Shown in pieces: positions 21,930-30,011 of a stretch of 64,000 bases of DNA (its first letter is position 1; the number at the start of each line of letters is the position of its first letter). Under the pieces are notes generated by a model, which was not told where the DNA came from, did not search any database, and saw only the letters and a list, made by a program, of their open reading frames with translations. The DNA lies in the NCBI GenBank assembly GCA_902596515.1, contig CACJUF010000001.1, positions 62,001-126,000 on the forward strand. Direction: 5' to 3'. The position numbers and the translations under genes are program-made. The DNA comes from an uncultured Pelagibacteraceae bacterium. Its GTDB lineage: Bacteria; Pseudomonadota; Alphaproteobacteria; Pelagibacterales; Pelagibacteraceae.

Positions 21930-22120
21930 TATAAACTCACTTTAAGTAAAAGCTCTAAGAAAAACTTCAAAACTTGATCAAGTAAAAGAAAAAATAATGA
22001 CATCACTACTGCCATAGCAAACACCATCAAAGCGCCTTGTATTGTTTCCTTACCAGTCGGCCAACTAACTTTAAAAGCTTCTTGCTTAACTTCTTGAATA
22101 AATTTAATCGGGTTTTTCAT
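21929..22120 (-). CDS. secE: Protein translocase subunit SecE
   Basis: 63 residues, the minimal single-membrane-helix form. The cytoplasmic amphipathic part PIKFIQEVKQEAFKVSWPTG carries the conserved VSWP motif. It is followed by the transmembrane helix GALMVFAMAVVMSLFFLLLD. SecE clamps SecY in the Sec translocon. It lies between tRNA-Trp and nusG, the standard bacterial location. Confidence 0.97.
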   Translation of the reverse strand: MKNPIKFIQEVKQEAFKVSWPTGKETIQGALMVFAMAVVMSLFFLLLDQVLKFFLELLLKVSL

Positions 22121-22141
22121 AATATAATTTAATTTATCAAT

Positions 22142-22217
22142 TGGCAGGAGCGGAGGGACTCGAACCCTCAGCCTCCGGTTTTGGAGACCGGCGCTCTACC
22201 AATTGAGCTACACTCCT
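22142..22217 (-). tRNA. tRNA-Trp (anticodon CCA)
   Basis: The minus strand folds as a full cloverleaf of 76 bases with encoded CCA. Acceptor arms AGGAGTG/CGCTCCT; D arm with AGCTCAATTGGTAGAGC; anticodon stem CCGGT/ACCGG around the loop CTCCAAA, giving CCA; T arm GAGGGTTCGAGTCCCTC. It lies between tuf and secE, the classic position for tRNA-Trp, and is probably cut from the same precursor transcript. Confidence 0.98.
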
Positions 22218-22226
22218 ATATAGAGT

Positions 22227-23417
22227 TTACTCTATAATTTTAGTTACAACTCCAGCGCCTACAGTTCTTCCACCTTCTCTAATTGCAAAATTCAGTTTTT
22301 CTGACATTGCAATGGGAGTTATTAATTTTACTGTAAACTTAGCATCATCACCTGGCATAACCATTTCAGTACCTGCTGGTAATTCAACTTCACCTGTAAC
22401 ATCTGTAGTTCTAAAATAAAATTGTGGTCTGTATTTAGTAAAGAAAGGAGTATGTCTGCCACCCTCTTCTTTTTTTAGTACATAAGCTTGCGCTTCAAAC
22501 TTTGTGTGTGGTGTAACTGAACCTGGCTTACAAAGAACTTGCCCTCTTTCAATATCAGTTCTTTCTACTCCCCTTAAAAGAACACCAACGTTATCACCTG
22601 CTTCACCTGAGTCTAAAAGCTTTCTGAACATTTCTACACCAGTACAAACTGATTTTTTTGTTTCCCTGATACCAACTATTTCTAGTTCATCACCAGTTTT
22701 TAATACACCAGACTCAACTCTACCTGTTGCAACTGTACCTCTTCCAGAAATGGAGAATACATCTTCAACTGGCATTAGGAAATCTTTATCTTTTGGTCTA
22801 TCTGGTTGAGGAATAAATTCATCAACATTTTTCATTAATTCCAAAATTGATTTTTTACCTATTTCCTCATCTCTTCCCTCAACAGCAGCAAGAGCGGAGC
22901 CTTTTGCAATAGGAGTTTTATCACCTGGAAATTTATATGAAGTTAACAATTCTCTTATTTCTTCTTCAACAAGATCGATCATTTCTTTGTCATCAACTTG
23001 ATCTACTTTATTTAAATAAACACAGATAGCTGGAACTCCAACTTGTCTTGCTAAAAGAATATGTTCTCTAGTTTGCGGCATAGGTCCATCAGCTGCATTA
23101 ACAACTAGGATAGCACCATCCATTTGTGCTGCACCTGTGATCATATTCTTTACATAGTCAGCGTGACCTGGGCAGTCTACGTGAGCATAATGTCTTTTCT
23201 CAGTTTCATATTCAACGTGAGCAGTAGATATGGTTATACCTCTTTCTTTTTCCTCTGGAGCTTTATCAATTTGATCATAAGCAATAGCTTGTGCACCACC
23301 AGTTTCAGATAAAACTTTAGTGATGGCTGCAGTTAAAGTTGTTTTACCATGATCGACATGACCAATTGTACCGATGTTACAATGTGGTTTATTCCTTACA
23401 AATTTTTCTTTAGACAT
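22227..23417 (-). CDS. tuf: Elongation factor Tu
   Basis: 396 residues. GTPase motifs [18 protein letters not shown] and NKVD are present, with the RGITI effector loop. Domain 2/3 blocks include [20 protein letters not shown] and [18 protein letters not shown]-Tu delivers aminoacyl-tRNA to the ribosome. It is the only tuf in this window, located between tRNA-Gly and tRNA-Trp. The str-operon copy is absent, and whether another copy exists elsewhere cannot be seen. Confidence 0.99.
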   Translation of the reverse strand: MSKEKFVRNKPHCNIGTIGHVDHGKTTLTAAITKVLSETGGAQAIAYDQIDKAPEEKERGITISTAHVEYETEKRHYAHVDCPGHADYVKNMITGAAQMDGAILVVNAADGPMPQTREHILLARQVGVPAICVYLNKVDQVDDKEMIDLVEEEIRELLTSYKFPGDKTPIAKGSALAAVEGRDEEIGKKSILELMKNVDEFIPQPDRPKDKDFLMPVEDVFSISGRGTVATGRVESGVLKTGDELEIVGIRETKKSVCTGVEMFRKLLDSGEAGDNVGVLLRGVERTDIERGQVLCKPGSVTPHTKFEAQAYVLKKEEGGRHTPFFTKYRPQFYFRTTDVTGEVELPAGTEMVMPGDDAKFTVKLITPIAMSEKLNFAIREGGRTVGAGVVTKIIE

Positions 23418-23458
23418 TACTTTTTTTCCTCACTTTTCAATTTATAAATTTATATTCT

Positions 23459-23532
23459 TGGAGCGGGTAAAGGGAATCGAACCCTTACATCCAGCTTGGA
23501 AGGCTAGCGTTCTACCATTGAACTACACCCGC
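23459..23532 (-). tRNA. tRNA-Gly (anticodon TCC)
   Basis: A 74-base cloverleaf on the minus strand with encoded CCA. Acceptor GCGGGTG/TACCCGC; D arm AGTTCAATGGTAGAAC; anticodon loop CTTCCAA on a CTAGC/GCTGG stem, giving TCC; T arm AAGGGTTCGATTCCCTT. It lies between tRNA-Tyr and tuf, as in the enterobacterial tyrU-glyT-tufB arrangement. Confidence 0.98.
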
Positions 23533-23576
23533 ACAACCCCAAGAGTGTCACTCCAGTGTTATCTGAAATTATTGAA

Positions 23577-23662
23577 TGGTGGAGGGGGAAAGATTCGAAC
23601 TTTCGAAGACCGAAGTCAACGGGTTTACAGCCCGCCCCATTTGACCGCTCTGGAACCCCTCC
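23577..23662 (-). tRNA. tRNA-Tyr (anticodon GTA)
   Basis: An 86-base class II tRNA on the minus strand with encoded CCA. Acceptor GGAGGGG/CCCCTCC; anticodon loop CTGTAAA on a GCGGG/CCCGT-type stem, giving GTA; long variable arm TTGACTTCGGTCTTCG; T arm AAAGTTCGAATCTTT. It is the first gene of the large minus-strand superoperon. A promoter match lies about 50 bases upstream. Confidence 0.97.
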
Positions 23663-23710
23663 CTTAGGGGAAGTGTCCCCTTGTTCAATAAAGCTTCAAA
23701 CAACACGCGT

Positions 23711-23738
23711 TTTATATATTTTATTCATGTAATTGCAA
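23711..23738 (-). promoter_or_regulatory. Predicted promoter of the tRNA-Tyr/tRNA-Gly/tuf/secE/rpoBC superoperon
   Basis: On the minus strand TTGCAA (-35, 23733-23738), a 16-base spacer and TATAAA (-10, 23711-23716) are followed by a GC-rich discriminator containing ACGCGTG. This leaves a leader of about 40 bases to tRNA-Tyr. GC-rich discriminators mark promoters under stringent control, which suits a stable RNA and translation operon. The strength and start site are inferred. Confidence 0.5.
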
Positions 23739-23791
23739 TATGAGAATTATTAAGAAATATAGTAAAAAACGTGTAAAACTGGATCAAAATT

Positions 23792-24535
23792 ATGAATAAA
23801 TCATCTTTTTTTATTATTGGACAGCATGCAGTTATAGAAGCGTTGAGAAACCCTAAAAGGAAAGTTTTAAGGGTATTTTTGACGGAAGAAAGTAAGAAAA
23901 ATATTCACAGAAAAAACCCAAATAAAAACTTATTAAATGATGTAAAGGTCTATTTTAAAACAAAAAAAGAATTAGATAAATATTCAACAAGAGAAAATTT
24001 ACTCCATCAAGGATATGTAGCTGAAATTGAGCATTTTTCTAAACCTATTCTAAAAGATTTTATAAAAGGAAAAACTAATATTAATCTTGTTTGTTTAGAT
24101 GGGGTAACTGATCCAAGAAATATTGGATCGTTAATTAGAAGTGCTGCTTCATTTAGTTTAGATGGTATCATAATTAAAGAAAGATTATTTCCTAAAGAAA
24201 GTAAAATTATGTTCAAAGCAGCTAGTGGAGCAATAGAGTATATGAATATTTTTGAAGTTTCTAATATCAATTCAACATTAAAAAATTTAAAAGAAAAAAA
24301 TTTTTGGGTATACGGGTTTGATGGGAAAGGAATGAAAAACTTCACTGATATTGAATGGAAAGGAAATAACATTCTTCTGTTTGGCTCAGAAGGTCATGGG
24401 ATGCACAAACATACATCTAAATATGCTGATTTTTTAGTTAGAATTGATATTAATAATAAAATTGAAAGTCTAAATATTTCAAATAGTGCAGCTATTGTTT
24501 TTCATCATCTTAATTTTTTAAAAAAACAAAAATGA
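23792..24535 (+). CDS. rlmB: TrmH/SpoU-family rRNA 2'-O-methyltransferase (RlmB-like)
   Basis: 247 residues. An N-terminal SpoU substrate-binding domain (FFIIGQHAVIEALRNPKRKV) precedes a SPOUT methyltransferase domain. The three knot motifs are visible: DGVTDPRNIGSLIRSAASF, LLFGSEGHGMHKHTSKYADF and IESLNISNSAAIVFHHLNFL. RlmB methylates G2251 in the 23S P loop; the exact target here is inferred from family. Its last four bases overlap the start of rfbF (ATGA), so it is physically joined to the accessory sugar cluster. Confidence 0.9.
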   Translation: MNKSSFFIIGQHAVIEALRNPKRKVLRVFLTEESKKNIHRKNPNKNLLNDVKVYFKTKKELDKYSTRENLLHQGYVAEIEHFSKPILKDFIKGKTNINLVCLDGVTDPRNIGSLIRSAASFSLDGIIIKERLFPKESKIMFKAASGAIEYMNIFEVSNINSTLKNLKEKNFWVYGFDGKGMKNFTDIEWKGNNILLFGSEGHGMHKHTSKYADFLVRIDINNKIESLNISNSAAIVFHHLNFLKKQK

Positions 24536-25302
24536 AAACTTTTATACTTTGTGGTGGATTAGGTACAAGATTAGATTATGAAGGTACGTTAATTGCAAAA
24601 CCGATGGTTCGAATAGGCAAAGAACCAATATTAATGCATATAATTAAAAACTTTGCTGACCAAAAATTTAATGAATTTGTTTTTTGTTTAGGGCATAAAT
24701 CCAATACTATTGTCGACTACTTTTTAAAAGAAAATAAAAAAAATATTAAAGTTTTGATAAAAGAAAAAAAATATATCAAATTTTTATACAAAAATAAAAA
24801 AACTAATTTTTTAGGATATTTGATTTATACTGGTTTAAATGCTGGAACAGGTGGAAGGATTAAAATTGCTTACAAAAAATTAAAACTCAACGAAGATATA
24901 ATGATGACTTATGGTGATGGCCTTAGTAATGTTCCAATAAAAAAACTAATTAAGTTTCATTATAGAAACAAATCAAAAGTTACACTAACAGCAGTTAGAC
25001 CTAAAGAAAGATATGGCATATTAAAAATTAAAAATAATAGAGTCACTTATTTTGATAATCAAAATAAAAAAACTAGCACTTATATTAATGGTGGTTATTT
25101 TGTAATTGATAAAAATTCAATCAAAAAAATTAACAATTCCAAAATATATTTCGAACAAGGTCCTCTAAATTATTTTGCTAAAAAAAAAAAATTACTAGCT
25201 TTCAAGCATGAAGGATTTTGGAAAAGCTTAGATACGCTAAAAGATAAAAATGATTTTAATATTCTGTATAAAAATAAAAAAAAATCTCCATGGACAATAT
25301 AA
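24532..25302 (+). CDS. rfbF: Glucose-1-phosphate cytidylyltransferase (RfbF)
   Basis: 256 residues, the family length. The nucleotide-binding loop reads FILCGGLGTRLDYEGTLIAK with PMVRIGKEPILMHIIK after it. The family-specific middle block TGLNAGTGGRIKIAYKKLKL and the metal-binding MMTYGDGLSNV follow. The C-terminus has YINGGYFVIDKNSI and KHEGFWKSLDTLKDKNDF, both diagnostic of RfbF rather than RmlA or GalU. It makes CDP-glucose from CTP and glucose-1-phosphate. Very lysine-rich and AT-rich compared with the ribosomal genes. It overlaps rfbG by 13 bases. Confidence 0.92.
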   Translation: MKTFILCGGLGTRLDYEGTLIAKPMVRIGKEPILMHIIKNFADQKFNEFVFCLGHKSNTIVDYFLKENKKNIKVLIKEKKYIKFLYKNKKTNFLGYLIYTGLNAGTGGRIKIAYKKLKLNEDIMMTYGDGLSNVPIKKLIKFHYRNKSKVTLTAVRPKERYGILKIKNNRVTYFDNQNKKTSTYINGGYFVIDKNSIKKINNSKIYFEQGPLNYFAKKKKLLAFKHEGFWKSLDTLKDKNDFNILYKNKKKSPWTI

Positions 25303-26363
25303 AACAGTTAAAAAAGTTTTGGTCTAAAAAAAAAGTATTCATTACAGGTCATACTGGCTTTAAAGGATCTTGGCTATGTATTATTTTAAGTTATCTAAAT
25401 GCCAATGTTCATGGTTACGCATTGAAGCCAAAAAAAAATAGCTTATTTAGGAAATCTGAGATTAAGAAAAGTTTAAGCTCAAATACTTTTGGAGATATAA
25501 ATGATATTTTTAAATTAAAAAAAAAGGTTAAATTATTAAAACCAGAAATTATAATACATATGGCGGCTCAACCACTTGTTATTGAGTCCTATAAAAACCC
25601 ATTGGAAACATTTAACACAAATATCATTGGAACATTAAATCTTTTAGAGTCTGTTAGAAATGTGAAATCAGTTAAGTCAGTTATAATTGTTACAACTGAT
25701 AAAGTTTATAAGATAAATAAAAAAAATAAAAGTTACAAAGAATTAGATCAGCTTGGTGGTTTTGATCCTTATAGTGCTTCGAAGGTTGGAGCTGAAATAA
25801 TCACTGATAGTTATATTCAATCTTTTTTTAAGAACTCTATATTAAAAAATAAAATTTCGACAGTCAGAGCTGGTAATGTAATTGGAGGTGGCGATTTCTC
25901 AAAAAATAGATTGGTTCCTGATATAATTTTTGCAATTAACAATAGGAAAAAATTAAAAATTAGAAACCCCCAATACATAAGACCATGGCAGCATGTTTTA
26001 GATCCGTTATTAGGATATCTAATGTTGGCTAAAAAACAATATTTAAACAAAATCAATGATAATCAGCATGCTTGGAATTTTGGTCCAAGTAATAAAAATT
26101 TTAAGAAAGTAATTGATGTCGTTAAATATATTAAGAAATTGCATAATTTTAATTATGTGATTAGTACAAATAAAAGATTCAAAGAAACAAAATATCTTAA
26201 ATTAGACAGTAGCAAGGCAAAAAAAAAATTGAATTGGACTTCCAAATTAAGTCTGGATGAAAGTTTAAAATTTACAATTGATTGGAATAGAAATACAAAA
26301 AAAGAACTATCAATAAAATCAATATGTGAACGACAGTTTTTAATGTATATAAATAAAAAGTAA
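25290..26363 (+). CDS. rfbG: CDP-glucose 4,6-dehydratase (RfbG)
   Basis: 357 residues, an extended short-chain dehydrogenase. NAD-binding motif FITGHTGFKGSWLCIILSYL; HMAAQPLVIESYKNPLETFN, which distinguishes RfbG from RmlB; TTDKVY in the position of the catalytic Ser/Thr-Asp region; catalytic YSASK; RAGNVIGGGDFSKNRLVPDI and RPWQHVLDPLLGYLMLA. It converts CDP-glucose to CDP-4-keto-6-deoxyglucose, the entry to 3,6-dideoxyhexoses. It starts inside the end of rfbF. Confidence 0.92.
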   Translation: MDNIKQLKKFWSKKKVFITGHTGFKGSWLCIILSYLNANVHGYALKPKKNSLFRKSEIKKSLSSNTFGDINDIFKLKKKVKLLKPEIIIHMAAQPLVIESYKNPLETFNTNIIGTLNLLESVRNVKSVKSVIIVTTDKVYKINKKNKSYKELDQLGGFDPYSASKVGAEIITDSYIQSFFKNSILKNKISTVRAGNVIGGGDFSKNRLVPDIIFAINNRKKLKIRNPQYIRPWQHVLDPLLGYLMLAKKQYLNKINDNQHAWNFGPSNKNFKKVIDVVKYIKKLHNFNYVISTNKRFKETKYLKLDSSKAKKKLNWTSKLSLDESLKFTIDWNRNTKKELSIKSICERQFLMYINKK

Positions 26364-26381
26364 AACTTAATTTAATTGATT

Positions 26382-27587
26382 ATGAAAAAGAATACTAAAA
26401 GAATTGCCTATGGCTTGAATGTTTATAACAGCGAAGAAATAAACGCAGTTTTAAAAACTTTAAAAAAATCTACGCAAATGGGTAAAAATGTTAGTACTTT
26501 TGAAAACAAAATCTCAAAATTATTTTCAAAAAAATACGGTTTAATGGTTAATTCTGGTTCATCTGCTTTACTCTTAGCTTTAAAAGTAATGAACCTTAAA
26601 AAAGGTAGCGAGATTATTGTACCTTGTCTCAATTTCGGAACTGCTATTTCATCAATAACTTTAAGTGATTTAGTTCCAATTTTTGTTGACTGTGAAATTA
26701 ACACTCTGCAGATTGATGTAAGGAAAATTGAAGAAAAAATTACGAAAAAAACCAAAGCATTATTAATTCCTAACTTAATTGGAAATTTGCCTAACTGGAA
26801 AAAAATAAGGCAAATAGCAAACAAATATAATCTATTGGTATTAGAAGATTCAGCAGATACATTGGGTGCTAATATAAATAATAAGCCAAGTGGAATCTTT
26901 AGTGACATATCAATTACAAGTTTTTATGGTTCGCATATTATAAGTTGTGCGGGAAATGGTGGTATTCTGCTAACTAATAACAAGAACTATCACGACAGAG
27001 CAAAGGTTTTGCGAAGTTGGGGAAGAATGTCAACACTTATCAAAGACTCAGAAAATATTAATAAAAGACTTGGCATCAAACTTAAAGGAATTGATTATGA
27101 TAGGAAATTTGTTTTTTCGGAGTCTGGATACAACTTTGAACCATCTGAAATTGGAGCTTCTTTTGGTTTAATACAATTAAAAAAGTTTAAAAAATTTACT
27201 AATTTAAGAAACAGAAATTTTCAATATCATTGTAATTTTTTTGGAAAATTTAAAGATGTTTTCATAGTCCCAAAAATTGAGAAAGATGTAAAAACTAACT
27301 TCTTAGCTTATCCAATTATATTGAGAGATAATTTAAATTTTTCAAGAAAAGATCTTCAAATATATTTAGAAAAAAATAAGATACAAACTAGACCAATATT
27401 TAGTGGTAATATACTAAGGCACCCTGCTTTCTCAAGTTTGATTAGTAAAAGAAATAAGTTAAACTCATTTAAAAACTCAGATTATATTATGAAATATGGT
27501 TTATTAATAGGGTGTCATCAGGGACTTAAAAAAAAGGATGTAAATTTTATACACAAAAAAATAAATTATTTCTTAGAAAACCTATAA
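26382..27587 (+). CDS. DegT/DnrJ/EryC1-family enzyme with His at the PLP-lysine position; probable nucleotide-sugar 3-dehydratase (ColD/RfbH-like)
   Basis: 401 residues from the ATG at 26382; the ORF track begins at an upstream TTG. Aspartate-aminotransferase-like fold with NSGSSALLLALK, PIFVDCEINTLQIDV and LEDSADTLGANINNKPSG. In the segment TSFYGSHIISCAGNGG the residue that is normally the PLP lysine is histidine (about His185). This is the hallmark of ColD and of E1/RfbH, which remove the C3 hydroxyl. TRPIFSGNILRHPAF and the GLLIGCHQGL ending also fit that subgroup. The spaced cysteines of the RfbH iron-sulfur cluster are not evident, so it is closer to ColD. The likely substrate from context is CDP-4-keto-6-deoxyglucose. 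Confidence 0.8.
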   Translation: MKKNTKRIAYGLNVYNSEEINAVLKTLKKSTQMGKNVSTFENKISKLFSKKYGLMVNSGSSALLLALKVMNLKKGSEIIVPCLNFGTAISSITLSDLVPIFVDCEINTLQIDVRKIEEKITKKTKALLIPNLIGNLPNWKKIRQIANKYNLLVLEDSADTLGANINNKPSGIFSDISITSFYGSHIISCAGNGGILLTNNKNYHDRAKVLRSWGRMSTLIKDSENINKRLGIKLKGIDYDRKFVFSESGYNFEPSEIGASFGLIQLKKFKKFTNLRNRNFQYHCNFFGKFKDVFIVPKIEKDVKTNFLAYPIILRDNLNFSRKDLQIYLEKNKIQTRPIFSGNILRHPAFSSLISKRNKLNSFKNSDYIMKYGLLIGCHQGLKKKDVNFIHKKINYFLENL

Positions 27588-28273
27588 TGAAAAAAATTAA
27601 AGGACTTTGGTCAATAATAAATAATCAAGATGTCATTGAAATTTTATCTCAAGCAAATAATGATTTTTTAATTTTTGACATGGAGCACGGTAATTTTAGT
27701 AAAAAAGATGTCCAGAGTGCTTTGAGTTATTGTCAAAATTATAATAAATTAGGATTAGTAAGAATTCCGATTAATGAAACTGGATATATTCAATCTGCAT
27801 TGGACTCTGGTTGTGATGGATTGATATTTCCACGCGTAGAAAATAGAAAAGATGCTTTAAATTGTGTATCCCAATGTTATTTTGCACCTCGAGGAAAACG
27901 TGGCTTTAATCCTTTTACTAGATTCAATCAATACAATCTTAATAAAAAAAAAATAAAAAAAAAACTATTAAAAGTAATTATGATTGAAACAAAAAAAGGT
28001 ATTGAAAATATTGAGGAAATAATTTCAGTTTCTGGAGTTGATATAATTTACTTTGGTATATTTGACTTATCAATGGAGTATAGTCTTAAAATTAATGATA
28101 AAAAATTAACAAAGATAATTGAAAATGGTATGATTAAATGTCAAAAACATAAAAAAGAAATTGGCTTAATGACTATAGATAAAAACAGTCAGATACTCTC
28201 AAAAAAATTTAATGCTAAGTTTATTTTAAAAGGTGTTGATACGGACTTACTAGCTCAAATCTCAAGTAAGTAA
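27587..28273 (+). CDS. HpcH/HpaI-family (class II, metal-dependent) aldolase
   Basis: 228 residues, slightly short for the family (about 250). Recognisable blocks: FLIFDMEHGNFSKKDVQSAL, VRIPINETGYIQSALDSGCD, GLIFPRVENRKDAL, FAPRGKRGFNPFTRFNQY, VIMIETKKGIENIEEI and VDIIYFGIFDLSMEYS. The metal-ligand glutamate (MIETKKG) is present. Family members cleave or form 2-keto-3-deoxy or 4-hydroxy-2-oxo acids, releasing pyruvate-like donors. One-base overlap with the preceding gene. Its role in the sugar cluster is unknown; supplying or trimming a 2-oxoacid is an inference. Confidence 0.78.
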   Translation: MKKIKGLWSIINNQDVIEILSQANNDFLIFDMEHGNFSKKDVQSALSYCQNYNKLGLVRIPINETGYIQSALDSGCDGLIFPRVENRKDALNCVSQCYFAPRGKRGFNPFTRFNQYNLNKKKIKKKLLKVIMIETKKGIENIEEIISVSGVDIIYFGIFDLSMEYSLKINDKKLTKIIENGMIKCQKHKKEIGLMTIDKNSQILSKKFNAKFILKGVDTDLLAQISSK

Positions 28274-28285
28274 AAATCTACAATT

Positions 28286-30007
28286 ATGAATGTTTCAGAA
28301 TTTATAGCTAAATATCTGGAGAAAAAAATAAAAAAAATATTTACTGTTACAGGTGGTGGTATGATGTTTCTTACCAACTCTCTTCATAATTCAAAAATTA
28401 ATTTAATTTTTAATCACCATGAACAAGCTTCAATTTTTGCAACTGATGCAATGGCAAGGGCTTCTGGGGAGACACAAGTTTGTTTTGCTACGAGCGGCCC
28501 AGGAATAACGAATTGCGTTACTGGAATTACAACTGCCTGGCAAGATAGTACACCAATTATAGTGATAGCCGGTCAAAGTAAAACAAAAGAAACAATTCAA
28601 TATTCTAAAATTAAAAATTTAAGGCAACATGGAACATTTGAAGCTAATGCAATTGAAATACTAAAACCCATTACGAAATTTAGTAAACAAATTACTAATC
28701 CGGACTCAATTAAGTATTATTTAGACAAAGCGTTCTTTGAGTCTAAAAACTCAAAACCAGGACCAGTATATTTGGAAATACCTCTTAATATACAATCTGC
28801 AAAATTTAATTTAAATAAATATAAAACTTTTTTCCCAAAAAAAGAAAAAATAAATAAATTAAATCTTAAACTTATAAAAAAGTATTTAAGTAAATCTTCT
28901 AGACCAATCATGTTAATTGGTAACGGGATTAATGTTGCTCAACAATCTAATAAAATATCTCAAATAATTAAAAAGCTTAAAATCCCAACTTTGACCACTC
29001 AACTTGGAAAAGAGGCGATTGATTATGAAAATGATTTTTTTATTGGACATTCTGGTCCAAAGGGCGATAGAGCTGGAAACTTGGCTATACAAAATTCAGA
29101 TTTTATATTAATTTTAGGATCAAGCCTTCATTCACAAACTATTGGATGGGAGCATGATAAATTTTCTCCAAATTCATTTAAAATTCAAATAGATCCAGAT
29201 AAGTCGATTTTAAGAAAAAATAAATTTATTAATTTAAAGATAAATAGTGATTTAAAATTTGCAGTTAAGGATCTTCAAAAAATATCATTAAAAAAAAATT
29301 TTAACGAGTGGCATAAAAAATGTTTGAAATGGAAAAATAAATATCAAATAATTTTAGAACCTCATAGAAGAGATAAGAAAGTATTAAATTATTATGATAT
29401 CGTTCATAATATAAGTAAATTAATACCTGAAAATAGCACTATTATTTCAGATGCTGGGGCTGCCTTTTACATAATGGGACAAGCATTCAGGATAAAAAAA
29501 AAACAAAAATATATTATTCCCGGATCATTTGGACAAATGGGTTATGCTATCCCTGCAGCTTCAGGGGTATCTTCAATAAAAAATAAAAATGTTTTTTGTG
29601 TAACTGGTGATGGTTCAATGATGACAAATTTTCATGAGCTGAGTGTTGTAAAAAGAAATAACTTTAATATAAAAATTTTTTTAATTAATAATGGTGGTTA
29701 CATGTCTATTAGAAACTCTCAAAAAGAATTTTTTCAAAACAATATTCACGGCACTGACTATCAATCAGGAATTCATATACCCAAAATTTATGACGTAGCA
29801 AAATTTTTTAATATCAAATATTACAAATGCATTACAAAAAAAAATATCTCAGACAATTTTAAAAAAGAAATTGGTCTCAAGAGACCTGCAATTTTTGATT
29901 GTCATTCAATGAAAAACCAGGAAATTATTCCATCTATTAAATCCAAAGTTATTCAAGGTAAATTAGTAGCCCAACCATTAGACAATATGTATCCATATTT
30001 AGATTGA
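28286..30007 (+). CDS. Thiamine-diphosphate-dependent acetolactate-synthase-like enzyme (possible YerE-type sugar C-acyl transferase)
   Basis: 573 residues with the three ThDP-enzyme domains. The catalytic glutamate is in FNHHEQASIFATDAMARASG (Glu46). The block ATSGPGITNCVTGITTAWQD is acetolactate-synthase-like, and the ThDP/Mg motif is TGDGSMMTNFHELS...INNGGYMSI. No regulatory small subunit (ilvN) is adjacent, and the gene sits directly after CDP-sugar genes. YerE of Yersinia is an AHAS-like ThDP enzyme that adds an acetyl unit to C4 of CDP-3,6-dideoxy-4-ketoglucose; the same set of preceding steps occurs here, so that role is inferred. A plain biosynthetic IlvB is the alternative. It ends 4 bases from the convergent aldolase gene. 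Confidence 0.75.
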   Translation: MNVSEFIAKYLEKKIKKIFTVTGGGMMFLTNSLHNSKINLIFNHHEQASIFATDAMARASGETQVCFATSGPGITNCVTGITTAWQDSTPIIVIAGQSKTKETIQYSKIKNLRQHGTFEANAIEILKPITKFSKQITNPDSIKYYLDKAFFESKNSKPGPVYLEIPLNIQSAKFNLNKYKTFFPKKEKINKLNLKLIKKYLSKSSRPIMLIGNGINVAQQSNKISQIIKKLKIPTLTTQLGKEAIDYENDFFIGHSGPKGDRAGNLAIQNSDFILILGSSLHSQTIGWEHDKFSPNSFKIQIDPDKSILRKNKFINLKINSDLKFAVKDLQKISLKKNFNEWHKKCLKWKNKYQIILEPHRRDKKVLNYYDIVHNISKLIPENSTIISDAGAAFYIMGQAFRIKKKQKYIIPGSFGQMGYAIPAASGVSSIKNKNVFCVTGDGSMMTNFHELSVVKRNNFNIKIFLINNGGYMSIRNSQKEFFQNNIHGTDYQSGIHIPKIYDVAKFFNIKYYKCITKKNISDNFKKEIGLKRPAIFDCHSMKNQEIIPSIKSKVIQGKLVAQPLDNMYPYLD

Positions 30008-30011
30008 TAAC

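Noticed and set aside
24007-24372. Minus-strand ORF opposite rlmB
   Set aside because: Shadow of motif-bearing SPOUT gene.
26423-26908. 161-codon minus-strand ORF opposite the DegT-family gene
   Set aside because: The plus strand has strong family motifs across the same bases.
28286-30007. Calling the ThDP enzyme ilvB outright
   Set aside because: No ilvN nearby and the context is CDP-sugar synthesis; kept as an alternative only.
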